Shown: positions 1-11,419, numbered from the stretch's first letter. The stretch: DNA of 64,000 nucleotides from Ephemerocybe angulata (GCA_013368325.1 JAACJK010000166.1:1-64000), one strand, 5' to 3'. The notes: a model not told the origin generated them from the sequence alone. Numbers and translations are program-made.

Positions 1-160
1 AAGACATCTTGACGATTGGATGCGCGTCCGATGGCGGTCGTTGATACCAGCTGATACCAGGAGCCCGGAGGAGACATGCATGCTCGCGACACGCATGCAA
101 TCTTAAGCTAAGTAGACATCTTGACGATTGTATGCGCGTCCGATGGCTGTGGTTGATACG
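1..160 (+). repeat. Direct repeat of ~48 bp at window edge
   Basis: The first ~48 bases recur almost identically at 113-160; both copies share the core GACATCTTGACGATTG followed by the same GCGCGTCCGATGGC block. The start-to-start spacing is 112 bp, and the first copy begins at the window edge, so it may belong to a longer tandem array to the left. No coding capacity was seen. Confidence 0.7.
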
Positions 161-831
161 ACCCATCTTGCTCATCGACTGTAAAACGCTGTGGTAGGCC
201 TTTAATGCTCTGTACAACGGAAATAGAAGAGAGATATACTGGCTGTGTACCTTGTGGCATGAGACGAATCCAAGTGGGTTGAATTGGCCTTTCACTTCGA
301 CATAGATGATTCAGATAGGGCAGCCTGATGCCGTCGCGTCGCGGTTCATTTTACCACCACATGACCGTGTAGATTCTCATCAGTGATCTTCGCGAAGTTG
401 ATCCCTGTGTATCATTATGGACGGGCGCCAACTGCTCCGCGCTTGGGGTTAAAAAATAAAAAGATCATATGGTAACAGACTTGAAAAAAATCATATGCCC
501 AACCAGGCCCAACCTGAGCATTGAGCGATTCTCGGGGTCAAGGCCACCGTTCCAGAACCCAGGTATTTGGGCCCCAAACCCCCATCGAAACCATGTCCAT
601 GAGTGCGCGGTAGTATATGGGAACTCGATGCTATTCTTAATCTACTCCTGAAACTCAGTGGCCTCAGCTCGTGCTCGTCTTCGCTAATTTTGGCCTCCAG
701 GCGACACTCTCCTCGTTCGCTTGGCTTGAGATCCGTCCCAGCACGCTAACCCCGTTTCACTACTGCCATCGCTATCATACTCATCCTCTGACGAATCTAA
801 TGCCTCTGGGAATGGTCATTTAAATCAGGAT

Positions 832-1075
832 CTATTCCAAAGCCGCCAGACCAAAAGGACTGTGTGGGGAGTGTGATGAGGTGGTGGTAAATAACGAACA
901 GTAGATACACGTACTCGTCAACAGCAGATGAAGTCCCAGACCTTCCATCTATTCCAAAGCCGCCACACCAAAAGACTGTGTGGGGAGTGTGATGAGGTGG
1001 TGGTAAATACGAACAGTAGATACACGTACTCGTCATCAGCAGATAAAGTACTGCGACCCTTCCCAGACCTTCCAG
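832..1075 (+). repeat. Tandem duplication, two ~117-bp copies
   Basis: The block that begins CTATTCCAAAGCCGCC at 832 is repeated at 949. The copies share the GTGTGGGGAGTGTGATGAGG segment, the GTAGATACACGTACTCGTCA segment and the trailing CAGACCTTCC. The copies differ by single-base indels and a few substitutions, so the duplication is recent but not identical. The minus-strand frames across it are probably by-products of the repeat. Confidence 0.75.
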
Positions 1076-1799
1076 CTTGACTGGCTCTAACATGAAACGT
1101 ATCAGGCAGGCACATATATCGAGAAAGAAAAGGGAATACGCACTTGGCTACTGCAGACGTGTTGCTCTTCCTGGGCGAAGATCTATCACCCAACGAGGAT
1201 AAGCTGGAACTGTACCGATGGGCACGTAACGACGGCCAAGCGTGTGTCTCCCTGACGGACTCTTGATGATAACGAGGTCTTCCTCTAAGCCTGCATCCCT
1301 TAGCTCCTTCCCCCGAGCCACAGATCTACACAGGATGCGGGGAAAAATCAGGCTACAGTCCTTCTCGCAGTGCAGTGACTTACTCCTTATACTGCTCCGA
1401 CATCTTCTTGGCCTGCGGCCTACGTGGTCCCCCTGAGCTTTACGTTTTTGCGCTGACCTACAGCACTATTCGCATTATTAGGAGTAGCTGCTGTGATACT
1501 TGGAAGACTTACACAGGGAGGAGGGAAGCTCTCGAGATGGCAAAACCTGGGATGCATCTGCTGATGTGGGGTTGCTCATGGTATTGTCGATGGTGGTGTC
1601 GATGAAAGAGTGTGCAAGGTCACGGGGAGAATGCATGATAGATCAGATTCCGCCGGAGGTTGATGTGATCCGTCATGGCATATGCCGTTACGGAGCTTTG
1701 TTGCGCGCCTCTGCGATATTGTGAGCGCCTCTTGACGTTCCCGCCCTATCACACACAGCCCTTTGTAGGATTTCGAAGATATTATGTATCTCAGTGATT

Positions 1800-2230
1800 T
1801 AGACCAGCAAAAACTATACTCAGATAATTCTCCAGTAAGCCTCGCGCCATCCTCTAGCGATAGCGAGTACATTAGGCAGTGAGTACGTGCGTGAAGCGAC
1901 GTACAAGTACTTTCATCTCTTGACACCTTCCACGCCACTATAAATTCAGTGAGACTCGCAGGGTAGTCTAAAGCTAGGCTCACACCTTCCTTTTGTGACA
2001 GCAGGGACATCAGGCAGCCAGTGCGCGCCCCCTTGTGCGCGAAGTACAATGTGCGTTCATATGCGACGTACGAGCACTCATTTTCCGCCAGTATTCTACA
2101 GTCAGTAAGATTGATCTGCAAGAAGTTTAACGAGCAGTGTCTGACAGTGAAAGGGTGCGTACCTCATTCTACTGTTGCTAAATCCGAGCTGGCAAGGTGC
2201 GACTTGACGCCCTTCCTTTGTCACTTGGTT
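1800..2230 (+). repeat. Degenerate ~140-bp repeats
   Basis: Two, possibly three, diverged copies of a ~130-150-bp unit are visible. Shared marks include a CATCAGGCAG/CATTAGGCAG block followed by GCG-rich sequence and GAAG(C)GACGTACA / GCGAAGTACAATG, and CACACCTTCCTTTTGTGAC near 1980 resembling GACGCCCTTCCTTTGTCAC near 2210. They were aligned by eye only and similarity is moderate. Confidence 0.35.
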
Positions 2231-2529
2231 TAGTATGATATATGTTTATATATGTCTAGATTTTTTCATAGCATGTACTGTGTGCTATTCATTTATTATT
2301 CTACGTACATACTTTTACTTTAAATGTATTGAGCGAGCCTGGAGAGCATGAACAGTCTTGATGGTGGAGTAAACGTGAGACGAAACGCGCAAGTCAGACG
2401 CGGAACTGTGAATCCTTACCGGTTTCGACTTTAGCAACAACCATCAAGCTCACCCACCCCCACTCGAGTACGGGTCGTCCAGACTGCGCACTCACTACAG
2501 CTGGTATAGTAAATTCTAGTATAGCTGAA

Positions 2530-3401
2530 ATGGGGCGCCCTGTTCTCTATAAAACGGAGGAGGAGAAAAAGGCCGCTGCATGCGAACGAAGCAGGAAGTA
2601 CTATGAACGGTTAGGGCCCGGCATCCTTGTACCACTTACGCCGTCCAACTGACTTTATTGCAGATTCCGGGAGAACATCTCCATTTCCAGGAAGCAGAAA
2701 TATGCAGCCAAAAGGCGTAACGATCCTTCGAAGCATGAGAAAGTAAAAGTTGTTAAATCTGACGAGGAGCGCAAGTACGACAATCGTCAGAAAAGCAATC
2801 GGTCATATCAGCGGTGCGTACTTCATTGATTGTATACATGGATGCGCTCTCAAAAATGGGTGTACATTTCTAGAAGGAAATCTGCCCCAAAGAATGAAGG
2901 CAGTAGTAGCAAACAATCGAAACCGGCGAGTGATTTAAGGTGTGTTAAACGAGCGACAAATGCCATTCCATACCTCATAGGAACTGTGTTTCTTAGCACT
3001 GCAGTGGTTAGCCGCCGGCCTCCGAGGGACATCTGGGAAGGGCATACCAAATTTCTCCTCACATCCTACAAGGACATGCTGGAAAATAGGTCGCTTCGCG
3101 AGTTCCTGGAGGATATTTCAGCTCGGTACATCGAGAGTGGTGTGGTCGAGGACCTTGTATTGGTCTTGCCGCGCCTAATCCGGCTTCGAGAAGGTGTTTA
3201 CGCCCATGAGCAAGATATCTCATTGGAGGTGGAGCAGCAGCTCAACTTGGTGAGCTCGAAGCGCTGGGTGCCAAAATAGACCAAGCTGTGGAGATGATTC
3301 AGGACTTGGAGGACATGGCCAGGTTCCGTGGGCACGACGAATTTATTGATTTGTATAGCGAGGGTGACCTGTACTATCAGAGATCACATTTGTTAGATTG
3401 A
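2530..3401 (+). pseudogene. Basidiomycete MGRP-type orphan gene, probably frameshifted
   Basis: Four exons join in phase: 2530-2609, 2664-2813, 2874-2939 and 2997-onwards, with GT-AG introns of 54, 60 and 57 nt. The product starts MGRPVLYKTEEEKKAA and is rich in Lys/Arg. This start resembles, from memory, a common Agaricomycete family of uncharacterised proteins with an N-terminal basic helix. In the last exon the frame reaches a stop at 3279, but a +1 shift near 3245-3250 continues an acidic helical C-terminus ending YYQRSHLLD at 3401. The only candidate intron there (30 nt) does not restore the frame. I infer a one-base indel: either real decay or a sequencing error. No function is known to me. 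Confidence 0.5.
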
Positions 3402-3622
3402 ATGGCATGCAAGTTGACATCCAAGGGATGTTATACTCCTTCTCTTTCTGTTGAACTCCGTTCTGAGCTACCAGGAAGGTATTAACTGACGTCGAGCGTG
3501 ACTTTATCAATACGATACTTATGTGATTATAGACAGTAACTCAAATATCGAATGAAGGGCAAAGGATAAAAGATATCATTTCGATGGTGACAGGAAAAAG
3601 GTATTGAGGTAATGGAGGGTGG

Positions 3623-5352
3623 CTACAGGGGTTCTTCAGTTTCAGAGAACTCCTCTTCGTCATCCTCCTCCGGCTCGTCCTCGGGCGGGTACAGTTCGTT
3701 CTCCTCCGTGATGACAGTCAACGATTCCAGCCTTCTTTCCAGCTCCTCCAACCTCTCGTTCGCCAGTGCCAGCTTTTGCTCCGTGGCAGCTGTCTTGGCT
3801 TCAGCGGCCTCCGCTCGAGCCTTGTTTCTCAACGCCTCAACGATAGATTCAACCTTGGCCTTACGGTCAGCGCGGACTAGACTGGTCATTGTCATGCTAA
3901 CATCCTTATGAAAGGACGCGAGCGCAGCCGGAGCTTCAGCACGGAGCTTTGGGGACGAATAATGCGTGAAGGGAGTCCGAGCAGATGGATGCTGCACGGC
4001 AACATACATCCAGCAACCTGATCGAATGGAGATGCTCTCGCACTAGGTTCCTTATTAGCTCATGAAATTAGGGGTGCAATGATAGGAACGGTACGAACGC
4101 GGGACATGAGGTCATGGACCCAACCGGAATAACACTTCGTCGCGCGGGCGTTATCCACAATTTCCGGGAGCAATGGGCGCTTACGGGCCAACCTAAAGAC
4201 AGGGATGAAACAGGTCAGCACGATCGACAGAAAAAAGAAGGGGACGCACGCCAGTTCCGGGCACCGCGACCCACTCCCTCAATCCAGTCGAAGATTGGCT
4301 TCGCACCGGATGCATAGGCCCGTTTCTTGGAGGCGGGTGCGGGGGAACTGTTCATCGAATCCTCGCGGGGGCGCTTTTGCCCATGCTGGGACACAGAGTC
4401 CACATGGTCGTCAACGAGAGGCGTGGGACTAGTCGTTACAGAGGGTGCGGGCTGTGATGTTACATCAGAGGTTTCAAGTTCGCCATCCGGGAGTGGGACT
4501 GCGCCGGCGGGCTCTGGCACAGCACATGCGGAGGGCATGAGCCCAGCCTGTGTCGCAGGGACGGGGGCTGTAATATCCTGTGTCGCAGGGACGGGGGCTG
4601 GAATATCGTCGTCCAGAAGGGAGAGATCGACGTTGTAGGCGTTACTCTGGGCCGTCAGAGGCGCACCACCGACGGTTGAAGGAGACTGGTCAGTTCCGGC
4701 AGGCGGTGCAGTAGCAGACGGAGGCGCGGGTCCCGCAAGCCCATAGGAGGCGGGGTTGAAGAGCCAGGGGTGCGACATTGGGGTATCTGATTGGGATGTT
4801 AGAATGTGCACGCCGTCCGCGATTCGCGAAGGAAGAGCAACTTACACCCGGGAGGGAACTGATACACCGGAGCACTTGGAGTTCCAGGGGGGTAGCTCTG
4901 AACTCCAGCAGGAGTTGCTGAGGGTGGGTTGAAGTTGAAGGCGTACGGGTTCACTGAGAGAGGTTTGATGGATCAGCAAAGGACAACGAGAACAACCTAA
5001 TTCTAACTTACTTTGTCCAAATTGAAATTGAGGGTACATCGGCACTACGAGGGAAGGTATAAATTGATGATGAGATATTTAATGTGCACGGGGCGCACCT
5101 TGTTGAGCTGCGAGTGCTGGACCTTGTTGGACAGCGAGTGTTGGATCGATGACTGGGTTCTGACCAGCGGGGGGAGGCTATTGATAGCCTTTAGAGAGAT
5201 ATCCCGTACGCGAATGCAAAACGTACACCTGCTTGAGCCTTGCGGCTGTGAGCACACTCAGTCAGGAGTGGGCTACCATCACATCGACGGCAGTGAAGCT
5301 TTTTGGCGGGCTTCGGCTCTTTGGTTGGTTGTCGACGTTTGGAAGGAGCCAT
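3623..5352 (-). CDS. Companion gene of the KDZ transposase, 466 aa
   Basis: Seven exons join in phase on the minus strand: 5227-5352, 5099-5177, 5012-5044, 4846-4953, 4250-4786, 4095-4192 and 3623-4042 (1401 nt in total). The N-terminus is basic (MAPSKRRQPTKEPKPAKK) and leads into a small Cys pair (C-x-x-C followed by a further Cys and His, L-x-E-C-A-H). A Pro/Gln/Ala-rich low-complexity centre follows, with a short repeat around PALAAQQGAP, then a conserved-looking segment GCWMYVAVQHPS...FTHYSSPKLR, then a Glu/Ala coiled coil and an acidic tail. I recall related uncharacterised proteins in Agaricomycetes but not a name. It is transcribed away from the transposase gene, 482 bp apart, and all exon phases are intact. 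A role in the transposon's life cycle (DNA binding, partner subunit) is inference from position only. Confidence 0.7.
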
Positions 5353-5834
5353 GATGATGTTGAGTTGTCGTTGGCTAACGGTGCCAGGCTATATGGAGAG
5401 GGATGGGGTTCGAGCGAAAACAGCGGGTGCCCATGAGACGACCCTGGAACGATCCCACATGACTCCTGCCTTCTCCCTTGTATCATCGTTCCCCATGTGA
5501 GCCCATGTGAGCCCATGCGCCTTGATAAGATTGGATTGAGGCCCGCGCCGGGTGCTGAATTGGAAATGACGCGCTAAGCACGACCAAAGCACGACGGTGA
5601 GCCCATGCGCCTTGATGAGACTGGATTAAGACCCCCACTTGGAGACGATGGGTGCCGAATTGCAAATAACTTGCCTAAGCCAGCCGGTGACCCATGTGCC
5701 TCGCATGGGAGCGGATTAAGGCCCCAAATATGTATTTGGATCGATGGGTGCTGAGCGCTGAATCGGAAACAAGGCTCATAAACCACACGACACTTTTACC
5801 CCCACCCCAAGGCATTGCTTTCTAGCTCACCAAT
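5353..5834. promoter_or_regulatory. Shared divergent promoter region of the KDZ module
   Basis: These 482 bp separate the start codons of the companion gene (minus) and the transposase gene (plus), so both promoters must lie here or extend into the genes. More than half of the interval is three imperfect direct repeats (5507-5779), an arrangement suited to cooperative binding of an element-encoded protein. No TATA box was identified with confidence. Confidence 0.5.
5507..5779 (+). repeat. Three imperfect direct repeats in the KDZ intergenic region
   Basis: The copies begin at about 5507, 5596 and 5686. Each opens with GTGAGCCCATGCGCCTTG or a close variant, then a GGATTRAGGCCC-like block, then GGGTGCTGAATTGGAAA or a variant, and the first two end with a CTAAG-type block. 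The third copy is the most diverged and has ATATGTATTTGGATCGATGG inserted. The middle copy carries GACGATGGGTGCC at the matching place. They may be subterminal or regulatory repeats of the transposon. Confidence 0.7.
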
Positions 5835-8800
5835 ATGGCCACGAGAAAGAAACGAAGGCGTAAAGATGAAGATGACCTTGACGATGAGGCTCAGCATTCG
5901 TTCCCTAGTGAGCTCCTGGAGGCCGTGGCGGAAACTTCTTACTGGACATCCCCAACGAAACCTCAGCGAATTTTCGAAGAGGCAAAGAGCCCTAGAAAGC
6001 GCGTTGTAAAGAAGGTTCTTGCTCAATCATCGCAGACCGCTGGGGCTTTCAAAGAGGATGATGAGGGTGCTTGGACACAAGAGGTGCCGTCAAGTCAAGC
6101 TACGGGCGCCAGTGGCATCGAGGACGGTGGGACAATATCGGACGTTGTGCCCGACCAAGCGCCGGACGACGGTGATTTCGGCTCTTGGGTCGGCTCGGAA
6201 GTAATTGATCCAGACCTTGGGTGGATCGGCGAAGACGACGACTTCGAAGACTATGTTGACGCCGTAACCTCACATGTCGCGGGGTATAGCCACCTTCATA
6301 CCTCTCTATTCGTTGTTCAGGGATGGGATTCTAACAAGAGGCAGACCACGGTAAGTGTCGTATCTGATTTAGTTTGCTTTAATACTTGACATTGACTCCA
6401 CCTAAGGATGCGTGGTATCATATGCGATTCCAAACCTCCGATGTAGGACAGCTCGACACCGGGTGCACCTGCCCTAAAGCTCTTAACCGCAACCTCTGTG
6501 TGCACAGGCGGTACTTTCAGGACTATGAGGTCGAGAGTATCATTCTCGAGAAGAATGCCGAAGGAACCGAGGACAGGGATGTTGCAGGTGATAAGGATAG
6601 GACAGGTAAGCTACTTAACTTACCTCTTCAGTAATGAAATAGCATTGTAACGATGGACTCATCACCCCCGGCAGCGACGCTCTTCTCCCGCCGCATCCTA
6701 GGACGCCATCGTTTGGAAAGCTTGTACTCCGTTCAGTCGATGTCGTCCTCCGAGCTCAAAGGCCGAGCGATCGTCAGTAATATCCTTTCCCGTTCGGAAT
6801 CGACCTGGAAATGCTCCAAGGACACGGGACTTCTATCATGCTATCATATAAACAAGGCCAGAGAGCGGTACCCAGACGTCCCAGAAGATGAAATCGAAGA
6901 TTTGGAGGACTTTGTAGACTCAAGCCTCGACTCACTCTCTATAGGCGAACTTGGTCAGTTCCTGTGATCTGAACTATCTTGTGGGATGACGCTGATCTAT
7001 CCTCAGCTCGCGGACCCGGTACCACAGTATCCTATCTGCCAATACATCCACCGTTCTGGGCGCGAATCCCGTCCGACCCCAAGCTCTATTCCGATCCCCC
7101 TCCTGCCCGGACACCCCCAGATGGCCCATTCCCTCTTCAAGCCGATTCCTCCTGCAACTGTGGAACAACGCGGACCTTCTTCAATAGGGATGGGCTGAAA
7201 AAAACGAAGCGTTGCAAGTTGTACACCCTGCTAACGGTTCATGACGTCGAGATTGAGGTTCAAGTCTGCCCCGTTTGTCCTTCCGTCCGGCGAAAGCGAA
7301 TCGGCCCTGATCTGCGCGCACATGGCATATTCAATTTCAACAATTCTGCCCTTGTCTCCCACGAGCTACTTGACGAATACACCAGCTGCTTTACCTCCTC
7401 AGAGACGCCCTTTACCGCCTGGTATACGCAATTGTCAAGACGCTATCTCCTTTCTGGAAAAGAGTTCATGGGCGACGACCTCTTTCGCGCCGTATGGTTC
7501 GCATACGTCTCCCTCCAGAAGTTCGACAACGACATGTCCTGTACGGTCTGCGGACCATCACCCGAGACGGTCATCTGGGATGGAATCACCTTAGCCTTTG
7601 GCCGGAAGCATCTCAGTGGTTCACTTCGCCCACCAACGTTTACGATGCCAGATTCCGTTCGGCGCCCTAACGTAAAGTACAAACCAAAGCAGCAACTCTT
7701 GCCCCTGGCGACATTACGACGGCGTTTCCGAGCCACGATGGAGCGGCCCACGCATCCCGACCGCATCGAGGATGGGGAAGAAGAAGGCGGTGTTGATGGC
7801 GCAAAATCTCCTTCGAAGAAATCGCGAGCCAAACCCAAGGCGAAGAAGGGTGGTACTGCGTCAAACCCCGACACTCCGTCGAAGCGGGCACAGGCCATCC
7901 CCGAGACATCCACCCCTTCGCTATCTCCCATGAAACCGCAGGCTAACTCCGCGGCGATCTCGCTATCAACTGTGGCGGTCTCTACTGAAGCAACTGGTGC
8001 AACAGAAGGCACTCTCGAAGACGCAGGACCGACACCACTTCCCGCCACCAATCCAAATGAGAACCTCCGACGTCGACAGGCTTTGTTAGTGGAAGACTAC
8101 TTGGAGAAGGTGGACTCGGTGACTGAAGACATGAGAAAGGAATGTCCCGCCTTAGCGCAGCTATATACGATGCATTACGGCCGTGCAGCCTTTTGGTCAG
8201 GGCACAAACCTCCTGCCGTCATAAAGAACTTGTTCCGACAGGTACGCCCATTCTCTGGTCATGTGGACCCTGCTTACGACAACATAGATCGCCGCCGAGG
8301 AATCTGTGCTACAACTCGTCAACTACACGGCACTGCTCAAGCTTAGGGAGTTTGTGGCGAAGCCAGACGTTAACGTGGCCTATAAGCTGAGGCCCATACC
8401 TTCCCTGAACAAGGTTATAAATCACAGCGACGTAGATCTTGCTGATCTCTTGGGAGTGATGACCTGGATTGAAAAGAAGGCGCGTGCTACTCTCAAAGCA
8501 CTGATCGTTGAACCGCCGCTGCCACCGCCCAACATACATATCCTCCCGAATGATCATCTGGATTGGATAACGGTACATCCTCTTTTGCCCTCGCCCCCAT
8601 TCACCTCTAACTGACTAAATTTCGACAGACTGGTTGCTTTTATAGCATGCCCATAATACGGCATCGCCCGCTTTATCCGTCACTGAAAGAGAACCAAGAA
8701 GAACAGGCATCAGGCCAGCAACGTGGGGATCGATGCGGGAAGTATTACTCTCAATATGGAGAACGACGATTAACTGGGGGTATCATGGTATGCTGGTGTT

Positions 8801-9219
8801 CGCACAGCATTTGTTACGGGTTCCATTGTATCCCCAAAGCCGAAGGTCGTGACGATGTCTTCTCAGCAATGGTGACTCGATGGCCGACAGCTCCCAAAAT
8901 CGTCATCTACGACTTTGCATGCGCCTTGGGTCCCTACTGCTTGCTGCGCGAGCCTATGTTTTTTGCAAATACCCTCTTTGCCATTGACATCTTTCATGCC
9001 ACAGGTCACAGCAAATGTAGCCCTGCAGCATTCCTATCCGAGTATATGAATGTGGACACCAAGCTCGAATACATCAATTCGAGCGCGGCCGAATGCGGCA
9101 ATGGAGCACTTAGGAGGATTCGAAAATCGGTCAGCTATATGGGACAGAAGAGGGCTATTATATATACAAAGGTCTTCCTTTCTGTATGGAATAGGCTGAA
9201 GATCTTGAAAATAGACTAG
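5835..9219 (+). CDS. KDZ (Kyakuja-Dileera-Zisupton) family transposase, 1034 aa
   Basis: Six exons join in phase: 5835-6350, 6407-6605, 6675-6953, 7007-8241, 8288-8572 and 8629-9219 (3105 nt). The N-terminus is basic then acidic. A SWIM-like zinc motif C-x-C-x8-C-x-H lies at residues 192-205. A second Cys cluster follows (C-N-C-G and C-P-V-C), as in the CxC domains that accompany KDZ transposases; I cannot assign the CxC number. The RNase H-like core shows VIWDGITLAFGRKHL (Asp ~523), a Lys/Ser-rich insertion, IYDFACALG (Asp ~933), then AIDIFHATGHSKC and SAAECGNGALRR (Glu ~993), which fits the D-D-E layout of the family. The frame is open throughout, so the enzyme may still be active. Element ends could not be placed. 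A 158-bp tandem array follows downstream. Confidence 0.85.
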
Positions 9220-9948
9220 CATTTATGGTGGCTTAACTGCCCTATCAATTTGTGAGGCCAGTAGTTATGTTTACAGAAGCAGTGATCTGACGATCCACGG
9301 AGGTGAACGAACGCAAGCTCAATACTCAGGGACCTATGTCTCCAGAGGCATAGAAGGGCTGATGTTCGATTGGGGAGGAGGTACAAATGAGAAACTGGAG
9401 TGTCCAATGTCAGCAGAAGCATTGCTGATGGGAGGATTGAGGACGCACCCTCCGTTGGTTGTAGAGACATCGGCTTCGCGCTGAGAATCGACGGAGCCCG
9501 ATGGCTACCTACCTAGGTCAGTTGCACACTTTTGGAAGGCCATGCAATGTTGTTGGATTTGCTGTGAGTGTAACTTCGTTGGTGCAAGATTGATCACGCC
9601 CCAATGGCATCCTTCGGTCGTCCTGCAGAGCTTCTTCCCAACAACATTCCATTTGCCGTCACGGATGGGCTTGTTAAACTATGAGGGAAACTACCACGGT
9701 CTCGCACAGATAAGACACCGTACCATTGGTGGAGAACCGCGAAACTCGATTAGCGGGGGTTGCATCTAAGTGGTGTCAACGTCCATCGGTTGACCTGCAT
9801 CCCAGCCGATATCAAGGACTCCGACGCTTGATAGGTCTCAGGGTCGAAAACCTAACCATCTCGCGAGCTGCCACCTCCGGCAGCGCTTTCTTAAAAAGTT
9901 GGTTGGATTCGATGTTGTGGAGGAGACACAAATGAAAAACTGGAGTGT
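9220..9948. other. Transposase 3' flank with partial repeat units
   Basis: No gene is visible. Around 9366-9478 there is an outlying copy of the array unit found further right: GTCCAATGTCAGCAGAAGC, then a GGGAGGAT block and CCGTTGGTTGTAGAGACATC. Its leader (GGAGGAG..ACAAATGA.AAACTGGAG) recurs at about 9920-9945 immediately before the main array. The stretch is probably part of the same transposon or of its insertion site. Confidence 0.5.
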
Positions 9949-10790
9949 CCAATGTCAGCAGAAGCATCGGCGATGGGAGGATGGAGAACGCACCCTCCGT
10001 TGGTTGTAGAGACATCGCAGGCCCGATAGATGCCGCCCTATGTCTACTGAAGCAGTGTAAGGGCGTCACGCGCTTATGGAGGGAATGCAGCCCGGAAAAT
10101 GAGCGTCCATTGTCAGGAGAGGCATCGGTGATGGGAGAATCGAGAACGCACCTTCCGTTGGTTGTAGAGACATCGCAGGCCCGATAGACGGCGCCCTATG
10201 TCTACTGAAGCGCTGTAAATGCGTCGCGCGCTTATGGAGGGAATGCAGCCCAGAAAATGAGCGTCCATTGTCAGGAGAAGCATCGGTGATAGGAGGATCG
10301 AGAACGCACCTTCCGTTGGTTGTAGAGACATCGCAGGACCGATAGACGGCGCCCTATGTCTACTGAAGCGCTGTAAAGGCGTCGCGCGCTTATGGAGGGA
10401 ATGCAGCCCGGGTAATGCGCGTCCAATGTTGGCAGAAACATTGCTGATAGGAGGATCCAGAACGCACCCTCCGTTGGTTGTGGAAACATCGGGGCTTCGC
10501 GTGGTTGTGGAGGAAATGCAGCAGCGAAACCGCCGCCCAATGTCAGCAGATGCATTGCTGAAGCGAGGATGGAGAACGCACCGACCATTGGTTGTAGAGA
10601 CATCGCAGGCTCGATAGACGGCGCCCTATATCTACTGAAGCAGCGTAAGGGTGTCGCGCGCTTATGGAGGGAATGCAGCCCGGATAATGAGCGTCCAATG
10701 TCGGCAGAAACATCGGTGATGGGAGGATCGAGGACGCGCCTTCCGTTGGTTGTAGAGACATCGCAGGCCCGATAGACGGCGCCCTTAGCG
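9949..10790 (+). repeat. Tandem array with 158-bp period
   Basis: Units start at 9949, 10107, 10265, 10423, 10537 and 10695, so spacings are 158, 158, 158, 114 and 158 bp; the fourth unit is internally deleted. Each unit has TCCAATGTCAGCAGAAGCAT (or a variant), a GGGAGGATCGAGAACGCACC block, CCGTTGGTTGTAGAGACATC, CGATAGACGGCGCCCTA, and CGCTTATGGAGGGAATGCAG. Copies are roughly 90% alike by eye. Frames on both strands across the array are repeat-driven and are not called as genes. Confidence 0.9.
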
Positions 10791-11419
10791 CCGTTGCTTG
10801 TAGAAACACTGCGGAGGTGGTCCGTATCGTGGACCGTATCACCTGGATAACCGGGAGCTCAATCCAGCATGCCATGTCTACACATGCAGCTATGTCTACA
10901 GATGCACCGAACTTTGGATGAGTGTTTAAGGAAGTATTCGAGGTGTCCACGGTCACCGGAAGCTTTGCTGAGGGATGGATGGGAGCGCACTCATCTCATC
11001 GTGAAGTACTGCTGGGATGGGATTCTAGACGGAAAGGACCCAGTGGGATACACCTACAGACCATTTGACAGTATGGTACGCGATTGAGCCAAGCATTGGC
11101 CCACCTGCGACAGGATATAGCAGAAAGGGCAAAGGCCAAGGTATGGCCTATTGAGCGGGCATAGCCAAAAAGGGTGCAGGCATCACTTTTTACATCTTAC
11201 ATAATCATCCTCGCCGGTGAGGATGACCATCATCCTTCCCGGTTAGGTGCGTGTGGACCATCATCCGGTTTGTCGGTTATCTGCAATTAAGGAGAGGTAT
11301 TATTGTTGATCGCTCGAAAACATGAATATAGAAGAGGCGGGCGCTAAACAAATCAAAGCACTACAAATGGGCTTAGATTATAACCACAGGTCTCGTGGAC
11401 CAACACGCAGATGACCTCA
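10791..11419. other. Non-coding spacer
   Basis: The end of the array grades into sequence with further GTCTACA-type fragments (about 10880-10905). No gene was found. A short near-repeat, GACCATCATCC, occurs twice near 11225 and 11258. Confidence 0.4.

Larger units (their letters stand above)
161..2529. other. Gene-poor accessory stretch
   Basis: No open reading frame here has phase-compatible exons or recognisable protein features; the short frames are scattered and unsupported. The stretch holds a tandem duplication at 832-1075 and degenerate repeats around 1800-2230, annotated separately. It looks like decayed repetitive sequence next to the transposon module. Confidence 0.5.

Noticed and set aside
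500..600. Possible left terminus of the KDZ element (GTATTTGGGCCCCAAACCCCC)
   Set aside because: It resembles parts of the promoter repeats only over a few bases; no inverted partner or target duplication was found.
3612..3911. Ser-rich plus-strand frame of 99 codons
   Set aside because: It is the antisense of the coiled-coil and acidic C-terminus of the companion gene; its composition (Ser runs) is what the complement of Glu/Ala-rich codons gives.
9942..10956. Several minus-strand frames of 70-140 codons repeating MSLQPTEGA-like residues
   Set aside because: They follow the 158-bp array; repetition of similar peptides is a product of the tandem DNA repeat.
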